Source: CAVXXB01 sp963765585
GTDB lineage: Bacteria; Calditrichota; Calditrichia; JAJRVZ01
Assembly (NCBI GenBank): GCA_963765585.1
Contig: CAVXXB010000001.1
Span: forward strand, 248,001-312,000
Direction: 5' to 3'
DNA length: 64,000 nucleotides
A program made the translations under genes and the position numbers. The notes under the pieces are model-generated. The model made no database searches. It was not told where the DNA came from and worked only from the letters and a program-made list of their open reading frames with translations. Position 1 is the first letter of the stretch; each line of letters opens with the position of its first letter. Below are positions 47,376-56,790 of the stretch, one piece after another.

Positions 47376-47421
47376 AGTATCTATTATCAACAAGAAACCA
47401 TAACATGGAGGAATAAGATAT

Positions 47422-48408
47422 ATGGCAGAACGAGACGTTTTTGATTTTGATCAGATGAAAATACCCAAATTTTCATCAAACATGATCCGGCTTGGGGTGA
47501 TAGGAATCTTTGTATTAATATTCCTGTTTTCATCCTTTTTCACCATTAGCCCCGAGGAGGTCGGTGTCATTCTTCGTTTTGGGAAGTTTTCGCACGTTGC
47601 TGATCCCGGTTTAAATTTTAAAATTCCGCTGGGTGTTGATGTTTTGGAAAAGGTTCCTGTACAGAGGCAGCTTAAAGAAGAATTTGGTTTCAGAACAGAA
47701 TCCGCTGGCGTTCGAACACGGTATTCAAAGGCCAGCTTCCTGGATGAATCGCTTATGCTCACAGGTGACCTGAATGCCGCAGATGTTGAGTGGATTGTAC
47801 AATACCGGATAAGCGACCCCTACAAATTTCTATTCAAAGTACGAGAAGCAAGATCTACATTCCGTGCAATGACTGAAGCTGTTATGCGTGAAGTAGTGGG
47901 CGATCGCACCGTGAATGAGGTACTTACCGTTGGTCGGCAGGAAATAAGTGTCTCCGTTCAGGTGATGTTGCAGGAGCTGTGCGATCAGTATGAGACTGGA
48001 ATTCGGGTAGACCAGGTTGTTTTACAGGATGTGAACCCTCCTGAGCGCGTTAAACCTTCGTTTAATGAAGTGAACCAGGCACAGCAGGAAAAAGAACAGC
48101 TCATTAATCAGGCACAAACAGAATTTAACCAGGTAATTCCGAAAGCACGCGGCCAGGCAGAGCAATTAATTCAGGAGTCCGAAGGATATAAACTGGAACG
48201 TGTAAATAAGGCGCGTGGTGAAGCAGCCCGATTTAATGCACTTTTTGGTGAATATCGTCTGGCAAAAGATGTTACACGGCAAAGAATTTACCTTGAGACA
48301 CTTAACAATATATTACCCAAAGTGGGTAAAAAACTCATTGTAGATGAAAAAATAAAGGGGTTGATTCCCTTGTTGGATTTGAAGAAGGAGGTGACCGATG
48401 CAAAATAA
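47422..48408 (+). CDS. hflK: HflK, SPFH/band-7 membrane protein
   Basis: Partner of HflC in a large membrane assembly that regulates the FtsH protease. One N-terminal membrane helix (about 20-42) is followed by the band-7 domain (about 45-220: FTISPEEVGVILRFGKF at its start, the GLNFKIP turn, and VNEVLTVGRQEISV). A long coiled coil rich in Gln/Glu follows. 328 residues. A GGAGG site 11 bases before the ATG supports the start. It overlaps hflC by 11 bases. Confidence 0.94.
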   Translation: MAERDVFDFDQMKIPKFSSNMIRLGVIGIFVLIFLFSSFFTISPEEVGVILRFGKFSHVADPGLNFKIPLGVDVLEKVPVQRQLKEEFGFRTESAGVRTRYSKASFLDESLMLTGDLNAADVEWIVQYRISDPYKFLFKVREARSTFRAMTEAVMREVVGDRTVNEVLTVGRQEISVSVQVMLQELCDQYETGIRVDQVVLQDVNPPERVKPSFNEVNQAQQEKEQLINQAQTEFNQVIPKARGQAEQLIQESEGYKLERVNKARGEAARFNALFGEYRLAKDVTRQRIYLETLNNILPKVGKKLIVDEKIKGLIPLLDLKKEVTDAK

Positions 48409-49351
48409 AAAATTACTCATACCCGGAATATTTGCTGCCATTATCCTGATTATCCTTTTTTCATCTGCGTATGTAGTAGACGAGAAGGAACAGGTAATAA
48501 TTACTCAGTTTGGCCGGCCGGTTGGTGATCCCGTCACCACGCCGGGGATAAAACTTAAATTACCGATCTTTCAAAAAGCCAATTTTTTTGAAAAACGGTT
48601 TTTGGAATGGGATGGCGATCCCAATCAGGTACCGACAAAGGACAAACGTTTTATCTGGGTGGATACCTACGCACGCTGGCGCATTGTTGATCCGCTGCTG
48701 TTCTTTCAACGATTGCGCGATGAGAGGGGCGCACAATCACGTCTCGATGATATCCTGGATGGCGAAACCAGAACAGCGATCGCAAACCATGTACTGAATG
48801 AAGTGGTTCGTTCAACAAACCGTGAACCGGCCTTAGATGATACTTTTGGTTTTCTCGAAGAAATCGATTCTTTATCAACTGTTACCGTCGGTAGAAAGAA
48901 AATAATGGGTCAAATTCTTACGGCTGCGGCAGAAAGGGTAAAAGACCTGGGAATTGAGATTCTTGATCTGAGATTTAAGCGCATCGATTATATTGAAGAG
49001 GATCGTATTAAAGTCTATGACCGGATGATTACCGAAAGAAATAGAATTGCCGAAAAGTTTCGTTCAGAGGGACAAGGCGAAGCTTCAATTATTCTTGGTC
49101 AGAAAGAACGGGAACTAAAAAGCATTACCTCTGAGGCTTTTAGAAGAGCAGAAGAGATAAAGGGACGTGGTGATGCTGAGGCGACGCGAATTTATGCCAA
49201 TGCATATAACAGAAATGATGAAACCCGTGAATTCTACCGCTTCCTAAAGACGATGGAAACATACGAGTCCACCTTTAGCTCAGATGACTGGTTGATTCTT
49301 TCTAGTGATACTGATTTTTATCGTTATTTACAGAATCCAAGAGGCAGATAA
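48398..49351 (+). CDS. hflC: HflC, SPFH/band-7 membrane protein
   Basis: 317 residues. Membrane helix at about 5-25, band-7 domain from YVVDEKEQVIITQFGRP, with the PGIKLKLPI turn and KDLGIEILDLRFKRIDY, then a C-terminal coiled coil (RNRIAEKFRSEGQGEA). It forms the HflKC cage around FtsH. An unusually complete ribosome-binding site, AAGGAGGTGA, sits at the end of hflK 3 bases before the ATG, which may raise HflC output relative to HflK. Confidence 0.95.
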   Translation: MQNKKLLIPGIFAAIILIILFSSAYVVDEKEQVIITQFGRPVGDPVTTPGIKLKLPIFQKANFFEKRFLEWDGDPNQVPTKDKRFIWVDTYARWRIVDPLLFFQRLRDERGAQSRLDDILDGETRTAIANHVLNEVVRSTNREPALDDTFGFLEEIDSLSTVTVGRKKIMGQILTAAAERVKDLGIEILDLRFKRIDYIEEDRIKVYDRMITERNRIAEKFRSEGQGEASIILGQKERELKSITSEAFRRAEEIKGRGDAEATRIYANAYNRNDETREFYRFLKTMETYESTFSSDDWLILSSDTDFYRYLQNPRGR

Positions 49352-49360
49352 TTGCACGAA

Positions 49361-49389
49361 GGGAGACCAACTTATGGTCTCCCTTTTTT
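49361..49389 (+). terminator. Rho-independent terminator after hflC
   Basis: An 8-bp stem GGGAGACC/GGTCTCCC with a 7-base loop is followed by six T. Confidence 0.9.
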
Positions 49390-49440
49390 ATTACTTGTTG
49401 GCGGCAATGGTTTTCCGATATCTCAGTATCTCTATACTTT

Positions 49441-50580
49441 TCAGGACGAGGAGTCCGGGGTACGTATCATCTGAACAGCTGTAAGTGAAACCAGGCTAAG
49501 GACGGCCCCTGCCAGGAATGGTATTTTATAATCAATCATCCACAAAATACCGCCAAGTGCAGGAATGACAACGGCCGCAATATGATTAATCGTGAATCCG
49601 ACAGCCATCGTTGGTGCAATGTCTTTGGGATCACCTATCTTTTGAAAATAAGTACGAATGGCAATTGAAAAATTAAAAAATATATGATCCAGTATGTATA
49701 GAACGGTAACCAGCCATTTAGCTTCGACGAATGCATACATGACAAAAACAGCTATCAGACTGCCATATTCCAGTGAGAGCACACTTCTTTCCCCAAATCG
49801 TATAATCGCTTTCCCAATGAGTGGGCTTAAAAAGTAATTTATAACATTGTTTATAACAAAAAGAACCGTTATCTCCTGTACACTGAATTCAAATTTTATT
49901 ACCAGAAGAAATACCGCAAATGCAATGAAAATCTGACGTCGTGCACCGGCCATAAATGTCAGAAAATAATATAACCAATAACGTTTTCTTAAAACCATCC
50001 TTCTCCGCTGTGGTACCAAATCCTGTCGGGTGGGGGTCTGGTTCAACCCCCATATTCCCGCTAAAACAATCAGCAAACCTATCATTAGATATATCTGGCT
50101 ATAGGATAACACCGATGTAAGCAAGAAAATTACAACTCCTATTACTATGTTTGATGCGGCAGCATAACTTCGCAGCTTGCCAAAAACCCAGGGACTTGTC
50201 TTTTGATCAAAATATTGTAATGTGAGAGATTGGTTGGTGGTTTCATAGTAGTGAAAACCAAAACTCATTATAAGCGTTGTTATTAAAAGTCCCATATAAC
50301 TCGGGAACAATCCGGTAATCCCGACACCAAGTCCTAAAACTGCAATCGACAATGCAGATAACTTATGTTCTTTAATGACCAGAAGGATGAAGATAGCCAG
50401 CAATGCCAGAAATCCCGGGATTTCGCGAAAAGATTGGATCATTCCAATGTGGTTTCCTTCTAATCCTGCGAATTCTACAGCAAAATTATTAAATAATGTT
50501 CGCCACGTTTGCAATCCGACAGCAGATGAAATGGTTAAAACAGCCAGGAAGCGAAACATGGGATCTTTTTTTAGCTGCAT
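49441..50580 (-). CDS. Major facilitator superfamily transporter
   Basis: 379 residues with about 12 hydrophobic helices in two sets of six. A basic loop between helices 6 and 7 (NQTPTRQDLVPQRRRMVLRKRY) marks the midpoint. The N-terminus (FLAVLTISSAVGLQTWRTLFNNFAVE) and the FGLGVGITGLFPSYMGLL-like helices fit MFS, but the classic G-x3-D-R loop is not obvious, so a substrate cannot be suggested. It stands alone on the minus strand between the hflKC operon and a divergent small gene. Confidence 0.82.
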   Translation of the reverse strand: MQLKKDPMFRFLAVLTISSAVGLQTWRTLFNNFAVEFAGLEGNHIGMIQSFREIPGFLALLAIFILLVIKEHKLSALSIAVLGLGVGITGLFPSYMGLLITTLIMSFGFHYYETTNQSLTLQYFDQKTSPWVFGKLRSYAAASNIVIGVVIFLLTSVLSYSQIYLMIGLLIVLAGIWGLNQTPTRQDLVPQRRRMVLRKRYWLYYFLTFMAGARRQIFIAFAVFLLVIKFEFSVQEITVLFVINNVINYFLSPLIGKAIIRFGERSVLSLEYGSLIAVFVMYAFVEAKWLVTVLYILDHIFFNFSIAIRTYFQKIGDPKDIAPTMAVGFTINHIAAVVIPALGGILWMIDYKIPFLAGAVLSLVSLTAVQMIRTPDSSS

Positions 50581-50707
50581 GGTATCCTATAAAAATTTTA
50601 GTGATCAATTTACATATAATTATTCAAACATATTTTCTTTTTTATAACTGAAACATTATAAAAACCCTTACCGTAAACATTGTTATCATCAAGACAGGAG
50701 TATTAAT

Positions 50708-51274
50708 ATGAGAAATCTTTCCAAGATCTCAATTCTTTTTTTATTGCTTTTCGGTTTGAACATGTCTCTGCTTGCAGCAAAAAATACCCATAAAAATCAT
50801 TACTCCATCCTGGATAATATTTCTATCGATATAGAAGATGGAACGATAATACTCGCCAGCCATAAGGTAAAGGGTGAATCTGTTGAAATTACCCGGTCAT
50901 ATCAACTTTATATCAATGGTGAAGAAATTGAACTTTCACGTTCACAAAGAAGGCTTGTCGCCAAATATTATACGCAGTTTTTTGACATTATCGATTATGC
51001 AAAAGAAATCGGCTACGAGGGGGCAAAGGTAGGAGTTGTCGGAGCAAAAGTTGGCGTAAAGGCCGCAGCAAAAGCCATTAAAGCTATCTTTAATGAATAT
51101 GAACTCGAAGAATTAGAAGAAGAACTAGATGAAGAGTCCGAAAGACTTGAATTACTTGTTCATGAATTGGAAGAAAAAGCGGAAGAACTGGAAGAAATGT
51201 CTGATGACTTTGAAGAATTACATTATGAATTGCGCAGTGAAATAGACGAATTGTATGATTTGCGCTGGTTCTGA
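50708..51274 (+). CDS. Secreted acidic coiled-coil protein of unknown function (DUF2884/YggN-like features)
   Basis: 188 residues. A signal peptide (about 1-24, ending near LLAAKN) is followed by an N-terminal beta region with a DGTIILAS segment and LYINGEEIELSRSQRRLVAKYY, which resembles the DUF2884/YggN family. Residues about 105-125 are Ala/Gly/Val-rich (AKVGVVGAKVGVKAAAKA), and the rest is a strongly acidic coiled coil of Glu-Leu-Glu heptads. Periplasmic or surface location is likely. An AGGAG site precedes the ATG. The family link is tentative. Confidence 0.7.
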   Translation: MRNLSKISILFLLLFGLNMSLLAAKNTHKNHYSILDNISIDIEDGTIILASHKVKGESVEITRSYQLYINGEEIELSRSQRRLVAKYYTQFFDIIDYAKEIGYEGAKVGVVGAKVGVKAAAKAIKAIFNEYELEELEEELDEESERLELLVHELEEKAEELEEMSDDFEELHYELRSEIDELYDLRWF

Positions 51275-51275
51275 T

Positions 51276-51545
51276 TTATTTTGAAGATTTGCCCAATAAG
51301 TATACGCCCCACAATATTAGTGCTATCGGAATAAGGGGAAATAAAATAAATATCGGTAACGTAATTAGCGCTGCCAACCCGCCAACGATTCCCAGAGGAA
51401 TCATTACCAGAACAACCACAAGTGTTGAAAATACAATGGCAAGGAGTTTTATTGGCAATGTTATTATAAATATACCAAGATGAACAAACAGCTTTAAAAA
51501 AATAATCGAGAAAAGTATTATCAATAATAATGCAATCAATTCCAT
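51276..51545 (-). CDS. Small hydrophobic membrane protein
   Basis: 89 residues, nearly all hydrophobic, forming about three helices (LIALLLIILFSIIFLKLFV, then a central LAIVFSTLVVVLVMIPLG, then the C-terminal FILFPLIPIALILWGVYLL). It is convergent with the coiled-coil gene and separated by 1 base. No family can be named. The ribosome-binding site (GAGGAG) and compact packing support it being real. Confidence 0.65.
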   Translation of the reverse strand: MELIALLLIILFSIIFLKLFVHLGIFIITLPIKLLAIVFSTLVVVLVMIPLGIVGGLAALITLPIFILFPLIPIALILWGVYLLGKSSK

Positions 51546-51668
51546 GTTCTATTTCTCCTCTGTATTTTTCATGTAAATACGAAGAATATAAGAAAATGAT
51601 GCAGAAATCTTTTGATAAACAATTAGCCTGGATTTTTTATCTCTCGCATTGTCGAAGAGGAAGATAAA

Positions 51669-51805
51669 TAGAAATTGGTAATTTGTAAATTATCCGCCAG
51701 AAGGCCGATCCACTTTTCGGCGTGATTATTGCCAATTACCAATTGGCAACTTTTAATTTCTAACTACTAACTGTTTTTCTTTGCGACTTAGCGTCTTTGC
51801 GCGAG
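51669..51805. repeat. Palindromic intergenic repeat region
   Basis: The 298-base gap 51546-51843 has no gene. The ends TAGAAATT (51669-51676) and AATTTCTA (51755-51762) form an inverted repeat, with GGTAATT and AATTACC just inside, a GCCAATTaccAATTGGC palindrome near 51731-51747, and a CGCC...GGCG hairpin in the middle (about 51695-51722). It is followed by TTTGCGACTTAGCGTCTTTG (from 51780), a sequence style common in repetitive intergenic elements of many bacteria. Probably a degenerate dispersed repeat. Confidence 0.5.
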
Positions 51806-51843
51806 TACTTTATCCATATTTCAGGTTAAGAGTACGATATATA

Positions 51844-53899
51844 TTATATGCCGGACAAATCTAACCCATATTTCTCACTGATATCAAGCGGTGGCATCGG
51901 TCCGTCTATTGGCTTGTTTTCCTTAACATACCAGTTTAACCAGTCAATTTGACGGTACAGGACATCAATTCGACCGGGTTGTTTGCTGTTACCGTGCCTC
52001 TCTCCAGGATACTGAACCAATCTTACAGCCGGATGATTGTTCATCTTCAAGCGGCGATAGAATTCTATGCTCTGTGAAGGATGTACTCTGGTATCCGCCG
52101 CGCCACCATATATAAGTGTCGCTGTTTTGCTTTTATGTGCATAATAAACCGGGCTGCGTTCCAGGCTCTTTTGCCAGGTTTCTTCCAATGTTCTTCCACT
52201 GTGCACATACAATTCCTCATACGGGATATCGGTTGTGCTTCTTTTGCTTACCAAATCACTGATTCCGACAAACATGCAAACTGCTTTGACTTTTTCTGTA
52301 TAGTATGTACTAAACCAGGCAGAAGCATATCCGCCATATGAGCCGCCCGCCAGTCCCACACGGTTTTTGTCAACAAAACCTTTTGAAACCAAATGATCAA
52401 TTCCGTCTGCGACATCGTCAAACTCTTTTCCCGCCGCATCTTCATAGCCGGCTGCGGCATACTTCACCCCATATCCCGTACTGGCCCGATAGTTGGGGTA
52501 GAACACAAAATATCCCTGTCCGGACATTACTTGTCCCGGAGTAGAATATCGCGTAAGCCAGCCATTGGAATAATGACTTTCAGGCCCACCATGCACATAG
52601 ACAATCAAAGGATACGATTTTCCAGATTTATAATTTTCCGGATAAATAAGTAATCCTTCTATATCCCATCCGTCCCGGGCTTTATACTGAATTACTTTTT
52701 GTTCCCCCAGGCTACGCTCTTTTATCCATGGATTTACATCCGTGAGACGCTGGGCATCACCTTTACCATCCCAATAGAATATGTCTCCCGGAATTTCCGG
52801 GGAGGATCCCACCATGGCAAAATGTTTAAAATTTTTGGTATATGAAACCTTGTCTAGTATTATACTTGTTTTCTGCGCATGATAGATCAACTCACGATCG
52901 CCACCGGAGACATCTACGAGACTAAATGTCGGCCAGACTCCCTCGCCAGATCGATAAAACACAGTATTATTATCCTTCCAACCCACATGATTTACGTGCC
53001 CTTTAAAATCGGGTATAGTAAGGTTTTTTGCCTCGCCGCCTTTGCTTGGAACAACAAAAACCTGACTATTTTGATGATCCATTCGTTCTTTGGCTGCATT
53101 ATAAACTATTTTTTCACCATCGGGACTGAAGGCATAATTTCCCAATTTACCTTGTGTATCGACAACTTTAGACATTTTGCCACTACCGATATCAAGGGTG
53201 TATATTTTACGAAACATATATTTATGATCAATCAGGTTTTGGGCTGATGTGGTTAAGGCTATCCTATCACCGGTTTGGTTAAACACAAAATCCCAAACGG
53301 TAACATCCTTTGTCAACGGCTCCGTCTTTCCGGCATCGATATCATGTAAATATAGATTTTTATGCTCAAGATTTTCTTCATAATAAATAAAATTATAGCC
53401 TTTTTTCTTAAGCATCGCATCAACTTTGGATTCCGGTGTTTTGGCTATATACGCCACTTTGTTTTGGGTCGGATGCCAGGCAAAACTTTCTACACTTGAT
53501 TCAGATTTTGTCACCTGGTAAGCCTCCCCACCTCCAAAGGGTATGACCCAAACTTGTGTATATGTGTTTTCTTCTCTCTTACTCATAAAGGCTATTTTTT
53601 TACCGTCCGGACTCCATACCGGGTTTGAGATACTTACTTTCCCGGTGATAAATGGCATCACATTTTTTGTTGCAATCTCAACAACATATAATTCTTTGTA
53701 TGCGGAACCAGGGACATCGGTTGCTTCCCTGTGGCACATTTACGATATAGGCAACGTGCTTACCGTCCGGACTAACAGCTGGAGTGGAACATGTTTTTGT
53801 ATTGAGGACATCGGTGGCTGAAAAGGGCGATTCTGCATACAAATAATTATAACTGAACACCAATAATAATACCATGATTAGTTTTAACTGCTGTTTCAT
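51844..53899 (-). CDS. S9-family peptidase (prolyl oligopeptidase / dipeptidyl-peptidase type), with +1 frameshift
   Basis: A signal peptide (MKQQLKLIMVLLLVFSYNYLY) starts at 53899. A beta-propeller with TolB-like SPDGK repeats (about 40-400) and an alpha/beta hydrolase domain (about 420-684) follow. The catalytic serine is in GGSYGGYAS, Asp in GAADTRVHPSQS and His in YPGERHGNS. The frame breaks near 53731: the first 56 codons run to IVNVP, after which REATDVPGSAY is in the next frame. Removing one base gives 684 residues, the expected length. Likely a periplasmic enzyme that cleaves oligopeptides for nutrition. Confidence 0.9.
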
Positions 53900-53921
53900 T
53901 ATTGCTCCAAAGTTTCTTAAT

Positions 53922-53951
53922 ATTTTATTTACATTAAAATCTGTTTTTCAA
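53922..53951 (-). promoter_or_regulatory. Candidate promoter for the S9 peptidase gene
   Basis: On the minus strand TTGAAA (53951-53946), an 18-base spacer and TAAAAT (53927-53922) precede a GGAG site and the ATG at 53899. Motif reading only. Confidence 0.35.
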
Positions 53952-53967
53952 GTAATTATGTATATTA

Positions 53968-55278
53968 CTAAATAATCTTAAAAACTTCCATAGGTTCTGA
54001 TCGTCCCTTTATTGATACCGGTCCCAACGACTGATACGGAAAAACATTGTTATCAATTTGGGATATTACTTCTTTCGAGGCCAAGACAATACTTTTATAC
54101 ATTTTGTTTAATTGTTCCAGTCGTGCTGCCAGGATAACAGTATTGCCTGTCACGGAATATTGCTTGCGGGTTTCATTTCCAACATTTCCGGTGACAACTT
54201 CCCCATAATGTATGCCTACCCGGATGTTTGTTTCAGGAATAATTCCATTTCGACTTTCTGAGTTTAAACGATCGTTAATTTCAACTGCTGCCGATACGGC
54301 ATTTAGGCAGTCGTCATGCGAGGGAAGCGGGGCCCCAAAGGTTGCCATAAATCCATCGCCCATAAATTGATTAATTATTCCACGCTGGTTTGTTATACAC
54401 TCAATCATGATGCTGAAAACATCATTTTGGTATTGAATGATCTCTTCTGGCGGCCTGTTCTCAGAAAAGGGAGTAAATCCCTGAATATCAAGAAACATTA
54501 CACAAACTGGAATTTTTTTGCTTATAATTTTTTGATTCGAATTAATAATTTCATCAAGAATTACCGGGGAAACCTGCTGGCCAAAAAGTACTTCCATATC
54601 ATTTCGTAACTGTGTTGCCTTATACGAACGGTAGACGCGCTTTCGAAGATCTCTTGAAATTAGGCCGGCAACGATTCCTGCCAGCAGCAGAATCCCGCCT
54701 TTTGTCAGATAGGCAGCTTCAACCTTTAAAACAGGTATAATAATTACTTCTGTTGTGCTGTAAAAAAAGTACATTGAAAGCAGTATATATTCCAAAGATG
54801 CTACAATTCCGGTAAAAACACTCAACTTATAGTCTAAATCCAGAGTTGTTAATAAGATGAATATAAAGTACAGATATGGCAGGGGGGTAATAAGAATATA
54901 AATTGAAGTAATATATTGCGCAATGATTATCATCACCACCGTTATCATACTTATTTCAAAAAACGAATTTGTAAATGAAAGGTATCTGGGAATATTTTTA
55001 TTTTTTTTATTCATCCGGCCAAGTATTCGCCGGATATTTAGTGACCGGATAATAGTAATTAGGGAAAACAATGTGATCCAATGAAAATTTAAGGAATCAC
55101 CAAAGTATAAATCAAATTCATTGCGATATATAAAAGAAACTGTAAGGCTGACAATAAGTAAAATTATAAATATGATTGCAACGATGAGATTTCGCAATCT
55201 TTCATTTTCCAAAATCTCTGATTTGAGGTGGAGTTCAAAGGTTGTTTCATGAAAAGTCGGTATATCAGTTTTTCCCAT
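53968..55278 (-). CDS. Membrane-bound class III cyclase-like protein (transition-state Asn replaced)
   Basis: 436 residues. About six membrane helices (25-225) precede the cyclase domain (about 255-430). Metal aspartates are present (MFLDIQGFT and FMGDGFMATFG), as is the Arg of LAARLE, but the usual GDTVN segment reads GNTVI, so the transition-state Asn is Ile, and the purine Lys position is Gln (INQFMGD). It may have low or altered activity or make a different product. It lies 23 bases downstream of the ferritin-like gene on the same strand. Confidence 0.85.
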   Translation of the reverse strand: MGKTDIPTFHETTFELHLKSEILENERLRNLIVAIIFIILLIVSLTVSFIYRNEFDLYFGDSLNFHWITLFSLITIIRSLNIRRILGRMNKKNKNIPRYLSFTNSFFEISMITVVMIIIAQYITSIYILITPLPYLYFIFILLTTLDLDYKLSVFTGIVASLEYILLSMYFFYSTTEVIIIPVLKVEAAYLTKGGILLLAGIVAGLISRDLRKRVYRSYKATQLRNDMEVLFGQQVSPVILDEIINSNQKIISKKIPVCVMFLDIQGFTPFSENRPPEEIIQYQNDVFSIMIECITNQRGIINQFMGDGFMATFGAPLPSHDDCLNAVSAAVEINDRLNSESRNGIIPETNIRVGIHYGEVVTGNVGNETRKQYSVTGNTVILAARLEQLNKMYKSIVLASKEVISQIDNNVFPYQSLGPVSIKGRSEPMEVFKII

Positions 55279-55301
55279 GTGAATATATATAATTAATTCA
55301 T

Positions 55302-55817
55302 CTAGTGATAACTCATCCCAAAAAACAGGGAAGGATTATCTAAATATTTGTTTGTATTTACCAATAAATCGTAATGATTTTGTTCTTCTTTGGCCAATAA
55401 TTCGCAAAAATGCTTTACTTTTTCATCTTTGGCTTTTTTTGCTGCTTCCTGGTAATAAAACTTTGCATGAGATTCCAGCTCAAGCGCCACATTGATTATT
55501 TCCTCATCATCCACACCAACCTCGCTTAAATCTTCCAGAGCCTCTTCCATTTGCTCTTTCATTCGACCAAAAATCTCATCAAATTTTTCGATTGGTTTTT
55601 CTTCTATGGCAACTTCTGACATTTTACCGGATTTTAATGAGTCATATATTTCTTTAATCCGCCGGATATGTATCAACTCATCCTCCGCCAGGCGGGTCAG
55701 CATTTTCCGGCCAAGAGAATTTTTAATCTTTTCTGCTCCCTCCTTATAAAACTTATGTCCCTTCTTTTCCATTTCTAATGATTCACTTAAGACACTGAGA
55801 ATATCATCTTTTCCCAT
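55302..55817 (-). CDS. Ferritin-like / rubrerythrin-type diiron protein
   Basis: 171 residues, four-helix bundle. The iron ligands appear as Glu in SLEMEKKGHKFY, the E-x2-H of AEDELIHIRR, Glu in LELESHAKFYY, and the E-x2-H of KEEQNHYDLL, the pattern of the rubrerythrin family. It lacks the C-terminal rubredoxin domain, so it needs another electron donor. A role in peroxide reduction or iron handling is likely. It is followed by the third cyclase gene on the same strand, which may couple them. Confidence 0.88.
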   Translation of the reverse strand: MGKDDILSVLSESLEMEKKGHKFYKEGAEKIKNSLGRKMLTRLAEDELIHIRRIKEIYDSLKSGKMSEVAIEEKPIEKFDEIFGRMKEQMEEALEDLSEVGVDDEEIINVALELESHAKFYYQEAAKKAKDEKVKHFCELLAKEEQNHYDLLVNTNKYLDNPSLFFGMSYH

Positions 55818-56001
55818 CTTTACTCCTCAAATAATATTTTTTTTATATGTTGGTATCGTATGGCTAAATATTTTTTATTTTTTTACCGGATTAAAAAAAA
55901 CAACTCATCTTAATAATATATAATAAAATCTATGCCACTGTTCTGATACAATAATAATTATTACCCAATGATGCTAATAAATTTTATGTTTTTTGTGGGC
56001 T

Positions 56002-56787
56002 TCATCCGGATTCAATCCCTTCCATGGTTTCAATCTTTTCTTCATAAATTTGCAATAATTTATGCAGCAATCGAATATCGCGTTTTTCTGCCAGCGACCT
56101 GCCCAGCAGTCGCTTAAACCGTGAAACAAAATTATCCATGCTGTCACGCGGCACAAAGCCGACATTTTCCAGGCTTGAGAAAAGGTGCTGATAAAAGATA
56201 TCAAACTCTCTCTGGGAGGCCAGATCAAATGTATACTTTACGTTTTTCATGTTTTGCAAACGATAAAAAGTGTGGGCATATATCATAACCGATTGGGCCA
56301 GATTTAACGCGGGAATATTTGTTGCCGTCAGAATCGTGGAGTGTATATGGCAGCGTAATAGTTCTTTATTTGTCAGTCCGGTTCTTTCCCGGCCAAATAC
56401 GATTCCAACTGGTTGGGTCTCTGCTATTTGTTGTATTTTTTCAGAGATTTCCTCAGGGGTGTACAGAGGAAATTTAAAATGTCTTTTCCTCTGCGTCGTT
56501 GCCACAACCAGGCGTTTATCAGAAATTGCCTCTTCAAATGAATCTACAATTTGGGCATTCTGGACAATTTCTTCTGACTGATGTGCCATCCATAATGTTT
56601 CCGGATGATTTGTATCAACCTTGGGGTTTACCAAAACCAGATTTTTAAAACCGCATGTCTTTAAAGCACGAGCAGACGCGCCAATGTTGCCATAACTTTC
56701 CGGCTCATGCAAAATAAAATATAGATTATCTGATATTTTCTTAAAAGAATCTTTTATGGGGAAACGATTATTATGGATTGTTGACAT
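56002..56787 (-). CDS. trmJ: tRNA/rRNA 2'-O-methyltransferase, TrmJ-like (SpoU/TrmH superfamily)
   Basis: 261 residues. The SPOUT knot motifs are EPESYGNIGASARALKTCGF (motif 1), FGRERTGLTNKEL (motif 2) and IPALNLAQSVMIYA (motif 3). TrmJ methylates position 32 of tRNAs; the C-terminal helical extension (about 180-261) fits TrmJ rather than TrmL. It begins 3 bases after larC on the minus strand and ends the envelope-biosynthesis transcript. Confidence 0.88.
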   Translation of the reverse strand: MSTIHNNRFPIKDSFKKISDNLYFILHEPESYGNIGASARALKTCGFKNLVLVNPKVDTNHPETLWMAHQSEEIVQNAQIVDSFEEAISDKRLVVATTQRKRHFKFPLYTPEEISEKIQQIAETQPVGIVFGRERTGLTNKELLRCHIHSTILTATNIPALNLAQSVMIYAHTFYRLQNMKNVKYTFDLASQREFDIFYQHLFSSLENVGFVPRDSMDNFVSRFKRLLGRSLAEKRDIRLLHKLLQIYEEKIETMEGIESG

Positions 56788-56790
56788 TGA

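Noticed and set aside
1012..53740. Programmed +1 frameshifting in the six split genes
   Set aside because: No shared slippery codon, stop context or stimulatory structure is visible, the genes are functionally unrelated, and one break lies inside a catalytic motif. A repeated sequence error explains them better.
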